Source: an uncultured Ruminococcus sp. (GTDB lineage: Bacteria; Bacillota; Clostridia; Lachnospirales; Lachnospiraceae). Taken from it: a DNA stretch of 64,000 nt. Shown one piece after another: positions 43,427 through 51,740 of the stretch. Location of the stretch: assembly GCA_946494335.1 (NCBI GenBank), contig CAMMBV010000010.1:23447-87446 (forward strand), read 5' to 3'. Within the stretch, counting starts at the first letter, position 1; the number at the start of each line of letters is the position of its first letter. The position numbers and the translations under genes were made by a program. The notes beneath the pieces were generated by a model. That model ran no database searches and was not told the DNA's origin. It saw nothing but the letters and a program-made list of their open reading frames with translations.

Positions 43427-45673
43427 ATGCCTGAAATTATTAAAATTCGAGGAGCCAGAGAAAATAATTTAAAAAATATCAGTCTGGATATTCCAAGAGG
43501 AAAGATTGTCGCCTTTGTCGGGGTATCCGGTTCCGGGAAAACATCCCTTGTTTTTGATACTATTGCGTCGGAGTCCATGAGGCAGCTCTACGAGACTTTT
43601 CCGCCGTATGTACGGAATCGGATGCCATATTATCAGGCGCCGAAAGCGGATGAGATTTGTAATTTAACAACGGCAATTGTAATTGACCAAAAGGCATATG
43701 GCAGTGATGTCCGTTCGACCGTCGGCACCATGACAGATATCAGTCCTATACTGAGAATGCTCTTTTCGCGATACTCAGATCGACCGGCAGGATCCTCCAG
43801 CGCATATTCTTTTAATGATCCGTCAGGTATGTGTCCTGTATGTTCGGGGCTTGGCAGGACTGTTCGGTTTGATATAGATAAAGTATTAGATATGGAAAAA
43901 TCATTGAACGAAGGAGCAATTCTTTTGCCAGGGTTCCAGGTAGGTACGTATCAGTGGCAGATGTATGCTAACAGTAAAAAATTTGATAATGACAAGCCGT
44001 TAAAGCGTTATACAAAAGAAGAAATGGATTTTTTTCTTCACGGTTCAGGTCTGATTGTTGAGATTAAAAATACTACCGGGCAGGTGTGGGACAGTTCTTA
44101 CAATCTGACGTATGAGGGACTTCTGGATCGTATTGACCGTCTTTACTTAAAACAGACGAAAAAAACAGCCAGTAAAGCTGCAGTAAATCTGATTCATAAT
44201 TTTACCAACGAATGCGAGTGTCCGTGCTGTCATGGCACAAGATTAAAGCCAGAAGCGCTGGAAAGCAAGATCGGCGGGTACAGTATCTGGGATATGGTAT
44301 CGGTCCTGCAGAATATAACAGATCCAAAGATGAAAAAGGTGACAGATAAGATTATTGTCCGTTTGAAAGACATTGATCATATTGGTTTGGGCTATCTGAG
44401 CCTGAATCGCGTCAGCAGTACGTTATCAGGGGGAGAAACTCAAAGGTTGAAGATTGTCAGACATCTGGGCAGCAGTCTTGTGGACATTACTTATATTTTT
44501 GACGAGCCAAGCGCAGGTTTGCATCCAAGAGATGTTATCAGACTGAATACACTGTTAAAGCAGCTTAAAGATCGCGGTAATACAGTACTTGTTGTAGAAC
44601 ATAACAGGGACGTCATCGAGATTGCTGATGAGGTGATAGAAATCGGACCTAAAGCAGGATGCGGCGGCGGAAATATTATGTTCCAGGGGAATCTTGAGAC
44701 ATTAATGGAAGCAGACACACCTACGGGACGGTGGTTTCGCGAACCGGTGCCCATAAACAAAAATCCGAGAAAGATTAAAAATTTCTTAACGCTGCGGGAC
44801 TGTACTATGAATAACTTAAAGAATCTGAACGTGAATATTCCCACCCATGTGCTGACGGCAATCACCGGGATTGCCGGATCCGGAAAAAGTTCACTTGTGT
44901 GTGGGGAACTGCCCAGACAGTATCCGGATGCGATTCATATCAGCCAGTCGCCGGTAGGAAGCAATAGTCGGTCAAATCCGGCAAGCTATATCGGAATTAT
45001 GGATGAAATCCGAAAGCTTTTTGCTGCTGCCAGCAAAAAAAGCGCCGCGTGGTTTAGTTACAATTCAAAGGGGGCTTGTCCGATCTGCAAAGGAAAGGGA
45101 ATTGTGATGACAGAGTTGGCGTTTATGGATCCGGTAACAGTAGAATGTGAAGCCTGTGGCGGTACCAGATATAATCAGGAGGCGCTTTCCTGTAAATTCC
45201 AAGGTAAATCTATTGCAGAAGTGCTGGAGATGACAGTTGCGGAGGCGCTTGATTTTTTCGACACACCGAAGATCGTCAATAAGCTTGAGGTTTTACGTGA
45301 AGTTGGGCTTGATTATCTGACTTTGGGACAGCCCACGTCAACATTATCTGGCGGCGAGTGCCAAAGAATCAAGCTGGCAGCGCATTTAAAGAGCAGTAAC
45401 CGTATCTATGTGATGGATGAACCGGCAGCAGGTCTGCACGGATCTGACATCAGGCTGTTGATGAAACTTTTGAATCGTCTGGTGGACAATGGAAATACAG
45501 TTATTGTGGTAGAACATAGATATGATGTAATCTTTCAGGCTGACTGGATTATCGATATGGGGCCTTCGGGCGGAGCCAAAGGCGGAGAGATTTTATTTGA
45601 AGGAACTATCGGGGATTTGATGCGGTGTGAGAATTCTTACACTGCAGAATATTTGAGAAGGGAAGAACGATAA
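43427..45673 (+). CDS. UvrA-like ABC ATPase, short form
   Basis: This 748-residue protein has two UvrA-type ATPase halves: Walker A GVSGSGKTS at about residue 32 and GIAGSGKSS at about 480, with signature LSGGETQRLKIVRHL and LSGGECQRIKLAAHL. Zinc-finger CxxC pairs are CPVCSGLG, CPCCHGTRL, CPICKGKG and CEACGGTRY. At 748 residues it lacks about 190 residues of UvrA (940), as do class III UvrA-like proteins linked to drug resistance rather than nucleotide excision repair. It overlaps the MATE pump gene by one base, which supports a protective rather than a repair function. Confidence 0.87.
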   Translation: MPEIIKIRGARENNLKNISLDIPRGKIVAFVGVSGSGKTSLVFDTIASESMRQLYETFPPYVRNRMPYYQAPKADEICNLTTAIVIDQKAYGSDVRSTVGTMTDISPILRMLFSRYSDRPAGSSSAYSFNDPSGMCPVCSGLGRTVRFDIDKVLDMEKSLNEGAILLPGFQVGTYQWQMYANSKKFDNDKPLKRYTKEEMDFFLHGSGLIVEIKNTTGQVWDSSYNLTYEGLLDRIDRLYLKQTKKTASKAAVNLIHNFTNECECPCCHGTRLKPEALESKIGGYSIWDMVSVLQNITDPKMKKVTDKIIVRLKDIDHIGLGYLSLNRVSSTLSGGETQRLKIVRHLGSSLVDITYIFDEPSAGLHPRDVIRLNTLLKQLKDRGNTVLVVEHNRDVIEIADEVIEIGPKAGCGGGNIMFQGNLETLMEADTPTGRWFREPVPINKNPRKIKNFLTLRDCTMNNLKNLNVNIPTHVLTAITGIAGSGKSSLVCGELPRQYPDAIHISQSPVGSNSRSNPASYIGIMDEIRKLFAAASKKSAAWFSYNSKGACPICKGKGIVMTELAFMDPVTVECEACGGTRYNQEALSCKFQGKSIAEVLEMTVAEALDFFDTPKIVNKLEVLREVGLDYLTLGQPTSTLSGGECQRIKLAAHLKSSNRIYVMDEPAAGLHGSDIRLLMKLLNRLVDNGNTVIVVEHRYDVIFQADWIIDMGPSGGAKGGEILFEGTIGDLMRCENSYTAEYLRREER

Positions 45674-47025
45674 TGAGAAACCCGACAGATATGACAAGCG
45701 GAAAACCGGGAAGGATCATTTTTTCGTTTATGATGCCGTTGCTGACAGCAAATATTATGCAGCAGATGTATGTGATGACGGACACAGTCATTGTTGCCAG
45801 GGGAGTCGGTGTAGAAGCGTTGGCGGCCATCGGCACCACAGATATGCTGCGCAGTTTTGTACTGTGGGGAGTTACGGGACTTTCAGAAGGCTTTGGTGTT
45901 GTAATTGCGATTCTGGAAGGGGGCGGAAAGCGTGAAGAAGTAAAGGAGAGTATCCGTGCGGCATATTGGCTTACGTTTCTTGTTGGAATTGTGGCTGCAG
46001 CGGCGGGAATACCTGCAGTGAAACCGCTGCTGCGTCTGATTCATGTACCGGAGCATATATTCCGTGAATCGGAGGTATATCTGATCATTATGTATGCCGG
46101 GACGTTTGCCACGATGCTGTACAGTACGGGTGCGGCCGTATTGAGAGCGTTTGGAGACAGTAAAACACCGTTTTGGGGTATGCTGCTTTCATCTTTGGTT
46201 AATATTATACTGGATTTACTGTTTGTCTTTGTGTTTCCCTGGGGAATTGCAGGAGCCGGAGCTGCAACTATTATTGCACAATTACTGTCCGGATTCTACT
46301 GCTTCAGGGAGGTGAACAAACGGCTTACACAGAAAATGAAGTGGAAGCTTACAAGGGGCGATCTGGCATGGTGCCGGGAATTGCTGCAAAAAGGTCTGCC
46401 TTCTGCATTTCAAAATTCCTTTATTGCGGTGGGAGGCGTTATCTTTCAGTCGGTGATTAACAGTTACGGTATCTATTATGTGGCTGGTTTTACCGCCGTC
46501 AGTAAGCTGTATTTGATTCTGGAGGGTGCTGCGCTTGCACTGAAAGGAGCATTGATGAGTTTTGTTGGACAGAATATGGGAGCCGGCAAATATCATCGAA
46601 TCAGTGAAGGTATCAAAATGTCGCTTCTGATGTCGGGGATACTGTCAGCAGTAAGCGGCGTTCTCCTGATCTTTTTCGGCAGACAGATTCTGATGCTGTT
46701 TATTTCAGCGGATCCGGGCACAGAAAAAATGGTTCTTGATATTGCCTATAATTTTCTGTTCAACATGTGCGTAATGATGTTTACGTTGTATCTGCTGGAT
46801 GTCGGCCGCGGGACTGTCATGGGACTGGGCAATACGATGGCGCCGATGTTTTCTGGCGTCGCTGAACTTTTAGGACGGCTTTTGACAGGTTTATCATTGA
46901 CTGTTTTTCTGGGAGAACAGGCATTATATCTGGCTGAACCGATGGCCTGGGTCTGCGGAGACTTGATTGTTATACCGGCGATTTACTATATATTGCACAA
47001 GAGGCGCAAATCCGTAACCAAGTAA
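45673..47025 (+). CDS. MATE family efflux transporter
   Basis: This 450-residue membrane protein has about 12 hydrophobic segments and MatE patterns (IFSFMMPLLTANIMQQMYVM at residues 16-35, GAAVLRAFGDSKTPFWGML at about 157, QNMGAGKYHRI at about 297). It exports cationic or drug-like compounds with Na+ or H+. Its start overlaps the UvrA-like stop by one base. Confidence 0.92.
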   Translation: MRNPTDMTSGKPGRIIFSFMMPLLTANIMQQMYVMTDTVIVARGVGVEALAAIGTTDMLRSFVLWGVTGLSEGFGVVIAILEGGGKREEVKESIRAAYWLTFLVGIVAAAAGIPAVKPLLRLIHVPEHIFRESEVYLIIMYAGTFATMLYSTGAAVLRAFGDSKTPFWGMLLSSLVNIILDLLFVFVFPWGIAGAGAATIIAQLLSGFYCFREVNKRLTQKMKWKLTRGDLAWCRELLQKGLPSAFQNSFIAVGGVIFQSVINSYGIYYVAGFTAVSKLYLILEGAALALKGALMSFVGQNMGAGKYHRISEGIKMSLLMSGILSAVSGVLLIFFGRQILMLFISADPGTEKMVLDIAYNFLFNMCVMMFTLYLLDVGRGTVMGLGNTMAPMFSGVAELLGRLLTGLSLTVFLGEQALYLAEPMAWVCGDLIVIPAIYYILHKRRKSVTK

Positions 47026-47070
47026 GAAAATGCTGTCTTTGGAAAATTAATATAATATTTAAAATAAATG

Positions 47071-47098
47071 TTGACAAAATAATAATATAATATATAAT
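47071..47098 (+). promoter_or_regulatory. Promoter of the glutamate dehydrogenase gene
   Basis: TTGACA at 47071-47076, a 16-nt spacer and TATAAT at 47093-47098, in highly AT-rich DNA with AAGTATAATAA just downstream. Confidence 0.65.
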
Positions 47099-47135
47099 AT
47101 AAGTATAATAAAAAATAAAAAAGGAGTGAAGAAAA

Positions 47136-48398
47136 GTGGCAGAGAAATATAATCCGTATGATAATGTTTTGGCAGCAGTTGACAAAGCGGCCGCTATTCT
47201 TGGATATCAGGAAAAAGAATATGCGGCTCTGAAACATCCGGAGAGAGAACTGAAGGTTTCAATCCCTATGGTGATGGATGACGGAAGTGTTCGTGTGTTT
47301 GAGGCGTATCGTGTACAGCATTCCACATCAAGAGGCCCGGCGAAGGGAGGAATCCGTTTTCATCAGAATGTAAATCAGGATGAAGTGAAAGCGCTTGCAG
47401 CATGGATGTCATTTAAGTGTGCGGTTGTCAACGTACCTTACGGCGGTGGAAAGGGCGGGGTTGTAGTAAAACCAAGCGAGCTTTCGGAGCATGAGCTGCA
47501 TGAACTGACAAGAAAATATACAACGGCAATCGCACCAATCATTGGACCGGAAGAAGATATCCCTGCGCCGGATGTAGGAACCACGCCGCAGGTTATGGCT
47601 TGGTTTATGGATACATACAGCGCTCTTCAGGGACACAGTGTACTGAACTGCGTAACAGGAAAACCGATTGGACTTGGCGGGATTCTTGGAAGAGGAGATG
47701 CAACAGGGCGCGGAGTCATGATTACTGTAAAAAATATTCTGAAAAAGCTAAATAAACCGCTGCAGGGCGCAAAAGTGGCAATTCAGGGTATGGGAAACGT
47801 AGGAAGTGCGACAGCTAAATTCCTTTCCGCCGAAGGTATGAAGATTGTGGCGGTCAGCGATGTATCATGCGGTCTTTATAACGCGGACGGACTTGATATT
47901 TCTGCAATTCTTGAATATTTGAGTAAAGACAGAAGAAATTTACTGAAGGATTACAAGGAAGAAGGAGCAAGAATTATTGATAATAAGGAACTTCTTGAAG
48001 CAGAGGTAGATGTGCTTGTGCCTGCGGCGATGGAAAACATGATTAATGAAGATAATGCGGATATGATTAAAGCTCCGGTTATTGTGGAGGCAGCTAACGG
48101 CCCTGTAACCAAAGAAGCGGATGAAATCCTGGATAAAAAAGGAATCATTGTGGTACCTGATATTTTGGCAAACGCCGGCGGAGTTGTAGTCTCTTATTTT
48201 GAATGGGTACAAAATACACAGGCATTTTGCTGGACGGAAGATCAGGTGATCTATCAGCTGAAGTCAATGATGGATGATGCGTTTGAAAGTGTTTGGAGTA
48301 TTGCGAAAGAAAACAATACAACATTGAGAACGGGTGCTTATCTGATTGCGGTAAAAAGAGTTGTCGAGGCACAGAATGGGCGCGGTCTGTATGTTTAA
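47136..48398 (+). CDS. gdhA: Glu/Leu/Phe/Val dehydrogenase, probably glutamate dehydrogenase
   Basis: This 420-residue enzyme starts at GTG 47136, 8 nt after AAAGGAGTG. It interconverts glutamate and 2-oxoglutarate plus ammonia. The glutamate site PYGGGKGGVVVKPSELS contains catalytic Lys at about 107, with PAPDVGTTPQVMAWFMDTYS at about 147 and the dinucleotide motif GMGNVGSATAKFL at about 217. The length fits catabolic NAD-dependent hexameric forms. It has its own promoter within the amino-acid island and may recycle the amino group or supply 2-oxoglutarate as acceptor. Confidence 0.9.
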   Translation: MAEKYNPYDNVLAAVDKAAAILGYQEKEYAALKHPERELKVSIPMVMDDGSVRVFEAYRVQHSTSRGPAKGGIRFHQNVNQDEVKALAAWMSFKCAVVNVPYGGGKGGVVVKPSELSEHELHELTRKYTTAIAPIIGPEEDIPAPDVGTTPQVMAWFMDTYSALQGHSVLNCVTGKPIGLGGILGRGDATGRGVMITVKNILKKLNKPLQGAKVAIQGMGNVGSATAKFLSAEGMKIVAVSDVSCGLYNADGLDISAILEYLSKDRRNLLKDYKEEGARIIDNKELLEAEVDVLVPAAMENMINEDNADMIKAPVIVEAANGPVTKEADEILDKKGIIVVPDILANAGGVVVSYFEWVQNTQAFCWTEDQVIYQLKSMMDDAFESVWSIAKENNTTLRTGAYLIAVKRVVEAQNGRGLYV

Positions 48399-48479
48399 TG
48401 GAGCAGGTTTTGGCATGCTCGATTCGTATTCGGATAAATTGACAGGTTATAAAAAGTAAATTTATATAAGCTTTATAAA

Positions 48480-48525
48480 AATACTTAAAAAAAGTATTGA
48501 CAATAGTTTTTATATGTGTTATAAA
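48480..48525 (+). promoter_or_regulatory. Promoter of the aldehyde dehydrogenase gene with overlapping inverted repeat
   Basis: TTGACA at 48497-48502, a 17-nt spacer and TATAAA at 48520-48525. The inverted repeat AATACTT/AAGTATT (48480-48498) overlaps the -35 and shares AAGTATTGAC with the B12 mutase operon promoter. Confidence 0.65.
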
Positions 48526-48603
48526 ATGTATAGATGAAGTAAACAGTGACTAGAAAACACACAGAACCCCAAAATAAAAATGAATAAATGGAGGAAATGA
48601 ATT

Positions 48604-50091
48604 ATGGAAATGAGGGACATTATTGACATTTCAACAGGGAATGTAATCGGACAGGCGCCGTGGTCAAACGGAGAAGAAATGGCAAAAATGGTGGATATCG
48701 CTTTTGCAGCACAGCCGGATTGGGAGCGGGCTCCGATTTTTGAAAGAGGACAGATCCTTTATCGGTATTGTGATTTGATCGATGAAAACCGGGATGAGAT
48801 TGCCAGACTGGCATCACTGGAGATGGGAAAACCGATCCTTCAGTCCAGAGCTGAGACAACCTACGCGGCTGAGATCGGACGTGCCAATATTGAACACGGC
48901 AAACATCTTTATGGCGAGGTTCTGCAGGATAGTTCCGAAGGATATGAAAATGACGTGGTTATGGTACGCCGCGAGGCACTTGGAGTTGTAGTAGTCATGC
49001 TGCCGTTTAACTATCCGGTAGAGCTGACCTTACAGAAAGTAGCGCCGGCACTGCTGATGGGAAATGCTGTGATTATGAAAGCGTCAGACAAAGCGCAGCT
49101 GTGTGTGAAAAAGCTGGTTGACCTGGCTCATGAAGCAGGCGTACCCAAAGATGTGCTGTTCTACTGCTGCGGAGATCTTGAGGACTGCAAAAAGAATCTG
49201 TTGAGAAACAAAAAAGTTAATTGTCTAGCATTGACAGGAAGCACAGCGGCAGGTGCAGAGATCATGAAAGATGCGGCGGATGATATCAAGGATGTCGTAC
49301 TGGAGCTGGGCGGAAATGATCCGCTGATCGTAACAGAGGAGTGTGCAGATAATCCGGAAATGATGGCGAAAGCGATTGAGTGTCTGGGCTGGGGCCGTAT
49401 CATTGAGAATAACGGTCAGGTATGCGCGTCTCCGAAGCGTACTCTGGTACACAGACGTGCTCATGATGCATTTGTAAAAGCGCTGGTGAAATTTGTAAGC
49501 GGCTTAAAAAGAGGACATGCGACCGATCCGGAAGCACAGCTGACAAGACTGGTGACGGAAGAAGCTGCTCAGAGAGTGGTAGAGCAGGTACAGCATACGA
49601 TTGACCAGGGAGCGAAGCTGATATACGGCGGAAAACGCGACGGAGCAGCGATGGATGTGACCATACTGGACAATGTGACGGTAGATATGGACATTGCAAC
49701 AGATATGGAAGTATTCGGACCGGTAATACCGATCATTACATTTGATACAGATGAAGAAGCTGTGGCGATTGCAAACGCATCTAAATATGGTCTGAGTGCG
49801 TCGGTAATTACCAGTGATATGCAGAAAGCCTTCTATTTTACAGAGGCAATCGAAGCATCTGCCGTATGGGTAAACGGATCTTCAGCTTTGCGTCACAATG
49901 ACCAGCCGTTTGGTGGAACAAAGAGTACAGGAATCGGAAACGAAGGCGGCGGATACTCCTGCGAAGAGTTCAGCCGGCTGAAAACATACGGATTCTGCGG
50001 CGTATCTCCGAAAAAACGTCTGTTTAAACATGAAGACGGAATGGGAGATTTCCTTGGAAATATCCGCAAAATGGTTCTGGAAGAAATGTAA
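48604..50091 (+). CDS. NAD(P)-dependent aldehyde dehydrogenase (semialdehyde dehydrogenase-like)
   Basis: This 495-residue enzyme has the ALDH superfamily residues: Lys159 (VIMKAS), catalytic Glu234 in LELGGNDP and Cys274 in ENNGQVCASPKR. PFGGTKSTGIGNEG lies at about 437. It is most like succinate-semialdehyde and related dehydrogenases. The region's amino-acid theme suggests that it oxidises an amino or keto semialdehyde from the pathway. The start is ATG 48604 behind GGAGGAAATGAATT. Confidence 0.9.
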   Translation: MEMRDIIDISTGNVIGQAPWSNGEEMAKMVDIAFAAQPDWERAPIFERGQILYRYCDLIDENRDEIARLASLEMGKPILQSRAETTYAAEIGRANIEHGKHLYGEVLQDSSEGYENDVVMVRREALGVVVVMLPFNYPVELTLQKVAPALLMGNAVIMKASDKAQLCVKKLVDLAHEAGVPKDVLFYCCGDLEDCKKNLLRNKKVNCLALTGSTAAGAEIMKDAADDIKDVVLELGGNDPLIVTEECADNPEMMAKAIECLGWGRIIENNGQVCASPKRTLVHRRAHDAFVKALVKFVSGLKRGHATDPEAQLTRLVTEEAAQRVVEQVQHTIDQGAKLIYGGKRDGAAMDVTILDNVTVDMDIATDMEVFGPVIPIITFDTDEEAVAIANASKYGLSASVITSDMQKAFYFTEAIEASAVWVNGSSALRHNDQPFGGTKSTGIGNEGGGYSCEEFSRLKTYGFCGVSPKKRLFKHEDGMGDFLGNIRKMVLEEM

Positions 50092-50207
50092 TGGTTTGAA
50101 GTCTAACAGTAAGATAATATAACTCCTTACGGCCGGTTTCTTTGCCCAGGGCCGGTCGGAACATTTTCAAATAGCAAATAAATCAAACGAATTCGCCTCT
50201 CTTTATA

Positions 50208-50246
50208 GTGCAAAGGGTTGCTGCGTTGGCCAGCAGCCCTTTGTTG
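50208..50246 (+). other. Strong hairpin between the aldehyde dehydrogenase and DAPDH-like genes
   Basis: CAAAGGGTTGCTG / CAGCAGCCCTTTG forms a long stem followed by only TTG, so it is probably a terminator or leader hairpin. A shorter GGCCGG-rich element lies at 50128-50158. Confidence 0.55.
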
Positions 50247-50333
50247 CGTCAGGGCTAAGAAACAACAAGATGAAAGATATCCTGATGGAACGTCAGGAAT
50301 ATTAACCATGAATATGGAGCAGGGAGGGATACA

Positions 50334-51407
50334 ATGAATCGAAAAGTACGAATCATACAAATCGGTTATGGAAAAATGGGACGCCGTATTGTGTCCTATA
50401 TGATGGAATCAGGGGCAGAGGTCATTGGTGTATTTGACACGGATCCATTAAAAACAGGGACTATTGTTCCCCAGTACGATGGAGAACTTTTGATTGATCC
50501 GATTGAAAAGCTGGAAGAAAAACTAAAGCGGCTTCGTCCGGACTGTGCTATTGTAGCCACGAAAAGTCTGATGAGAGATGTGAGGGAGACCATTTTAACC
50601 TGCGTAAAATATGGTGTCAGTGTTGTAACAACCTGTGACGAGGCTTTATACCCATGGACTTCATCACCTGCCATCACCAAAGAAATTGATCTGGCTGCGA
50701 AAGCACACGCATGCACTGTGTCCAGTTCGGGATTTCCCGATCTGGCATACTGCAGTATGATTGCCGCAACATGTGGCGCGGCTCACCGGATTACAGCGAT
50801 TACCGGACAGGCATCCTATAATGTGGATGATTATGGAATTGCACTGGCGAAACACCACGGAGTGGGACTTTCGGTGGAAGAATTTGAACAGGAAATAGGA
50901 TTTCAAAATCATATCACGGATGTGGAACAGAGGCGCCTGATCAATAAAGGTGAATTTACCCCGATTCCCATGTGGAATGCAAACTGCTGGCTTTGCGCAA
51001 AACTGGGATTGACAATTATATCTCACCGGCAGATAAACCTGCCGATTATTGCACGAAAAGATGTGTATTCCTCTACAATGGGCAGAATAATAAAAAAAGG
51101 TGAGACACTGGGAATGTCAGCAAAAGCAATTGCTGAAACAAAAGAAGGGATACGTCTGGAAACGGAGAGTATCGGAAAAGTTTATGAAATCGGCGAAGAG
51201 GATACAAACGACTGGATGATACATGGAGATCCGGATATTAAAGTATCCAATATTGATATTCATAATGAAGAGATGATCTGCTCCCTTGTTGTCAGCAGAA
51301 TCGTAGATACATTAAATGGCCCCTTTGGATTTGTTACAAGTGATCATTTCCCGCCGGCAACATTTTTACTGAATCCAATAAACACTTATATCAAAAATAT
51401 GGATTGA
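50334..51407 (+). CDS. 2,4-diaminopentanoate dehydrogenase-like / DapB-fold oxidoreductase
   Basis: This 357-residue enzyme starts behind GGGAGG. It has an N-terminal Rossmann site IIQIGYGKMGRRIVSYMM at residues 7-24, DTDPLKTGT, and a middle region with SSSGFPDLAYCSMIAATCGA and KHHGVGLSVEEFEQEIG. It resembles 2,4-diaminopentanoate dehydrogenase (Ord of ornithine fermentation) and DapB-type reductases. In ornithine fermentation this step follows a B12-dependent aminomutase, so a role beside the fused B12 mutase is attractive. The OrtAB thiolase genes are missing here, so this is not the standard pathway. Confidence 0.7.
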   Translation: MNRKVRIIQIGYGKMGRRIVSYMMESGAEVIGVFDTDPLKTGTIVPQYDGELLIDPIEKLEEKLKRLRPDCAIVATKSLMRDVRETILTCVKYGVSVVTTCDEALYPWTSSPAITKEIDLAAKAHACTVSSSGFPDLAYCSMIAATCGAAHRITAITGQASYNVDDYGIALAKHHGVGLSVEEFEQEIGFQNHITDVEQRRLINKGEFTPIPMWNANCWLCAKLGLTIISHRQINLPIIARKDVYSSTMGRIIKKGETLGMSAKAIAETKEGIRLETESIGKVYEIGEEDTNDWMIHGDPDIKVSNIDIHNEEMICSLVVSRIVDTLNGPFGFVTSDHFPPATFLLNPINTYIKNMD

Positions 51408-51437
51408 CTTATCGAAACTTATACTATACTTCCTTAA

Positions 51438-51463
51438 GAGGGCATCCCGTAAAGGATGCCTCC
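51438..51463 (+). terminator. Terminator-like hairpin after the DAPDH-like gene
   Basis: GAGGGCATCC / GGATGCCTC with a CGTAAA loop, 30 nt after the stop, followed by a weak T tract. Confidence 0.6.
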
Positions 51464-51515
51464 GCACTTTCTATATAAAGTTATCCTGTCAAGAAATTTT
51501 AACACAGATATAAAC

Positions 51516-51701
51516 TTTAGCCTTGTCACAACGGGGCGGTTATGCTATGATAATAACACTCTAACAACCGGATTTCCGGTATCAAATGGCCGTTCGGCCG
51601 AACCATTCCACAAAAACAACTGCATAAAGCCGGATGCGTACGGATTTCTAAATAAATGCAAAGTTTAAGATTGCATTTTCTGTGTCGTTCTTGTATAATG
51701 A
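51516..51701 (+). ncRNA. Two-promoter leader of Rpn unit 2, putative structured RNA
   Basis: P1 (TTGTCA 51523-51528, 17-nt spacer, TATGAT 51546-51551) precedes about 120 nt with hairpins ACCGG/CCGGT (51567-51580), GGCC/GGCC and AATGCAA/TTGCATT (51655-51677). The last overlaps P2 (TTGCAT 51671-51676, 17-nt spacer, TATAAT 51694-51699). A 70-codon frame crosses it, but that frame is broken in unit 1. This is the main content of the 333-nt gap 51408-51740. Confidence 0.45.
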
Positions 51702-51740
51702 AGCAAAGGAACAGTATGCATTCGACAGGAAGGAGGATGC

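Noticed and set aside
43427..45673. Calling the UvrA-like gene uvrA for nucleotide excision repair
   Set aside because: The protein is about 190 residues shorter than UvrA and is coupled to a MATE pump, as in drug-protection paralogues.
51456..51668. A 70-codon reading frame in the leader of Rpn unit 2 as a small gene
   Set aside because: In unit 1 the equivalent frame is shifted by one base and interrupted, no ribosome site precedes it, and hairpins and promoters explain the conservation better.
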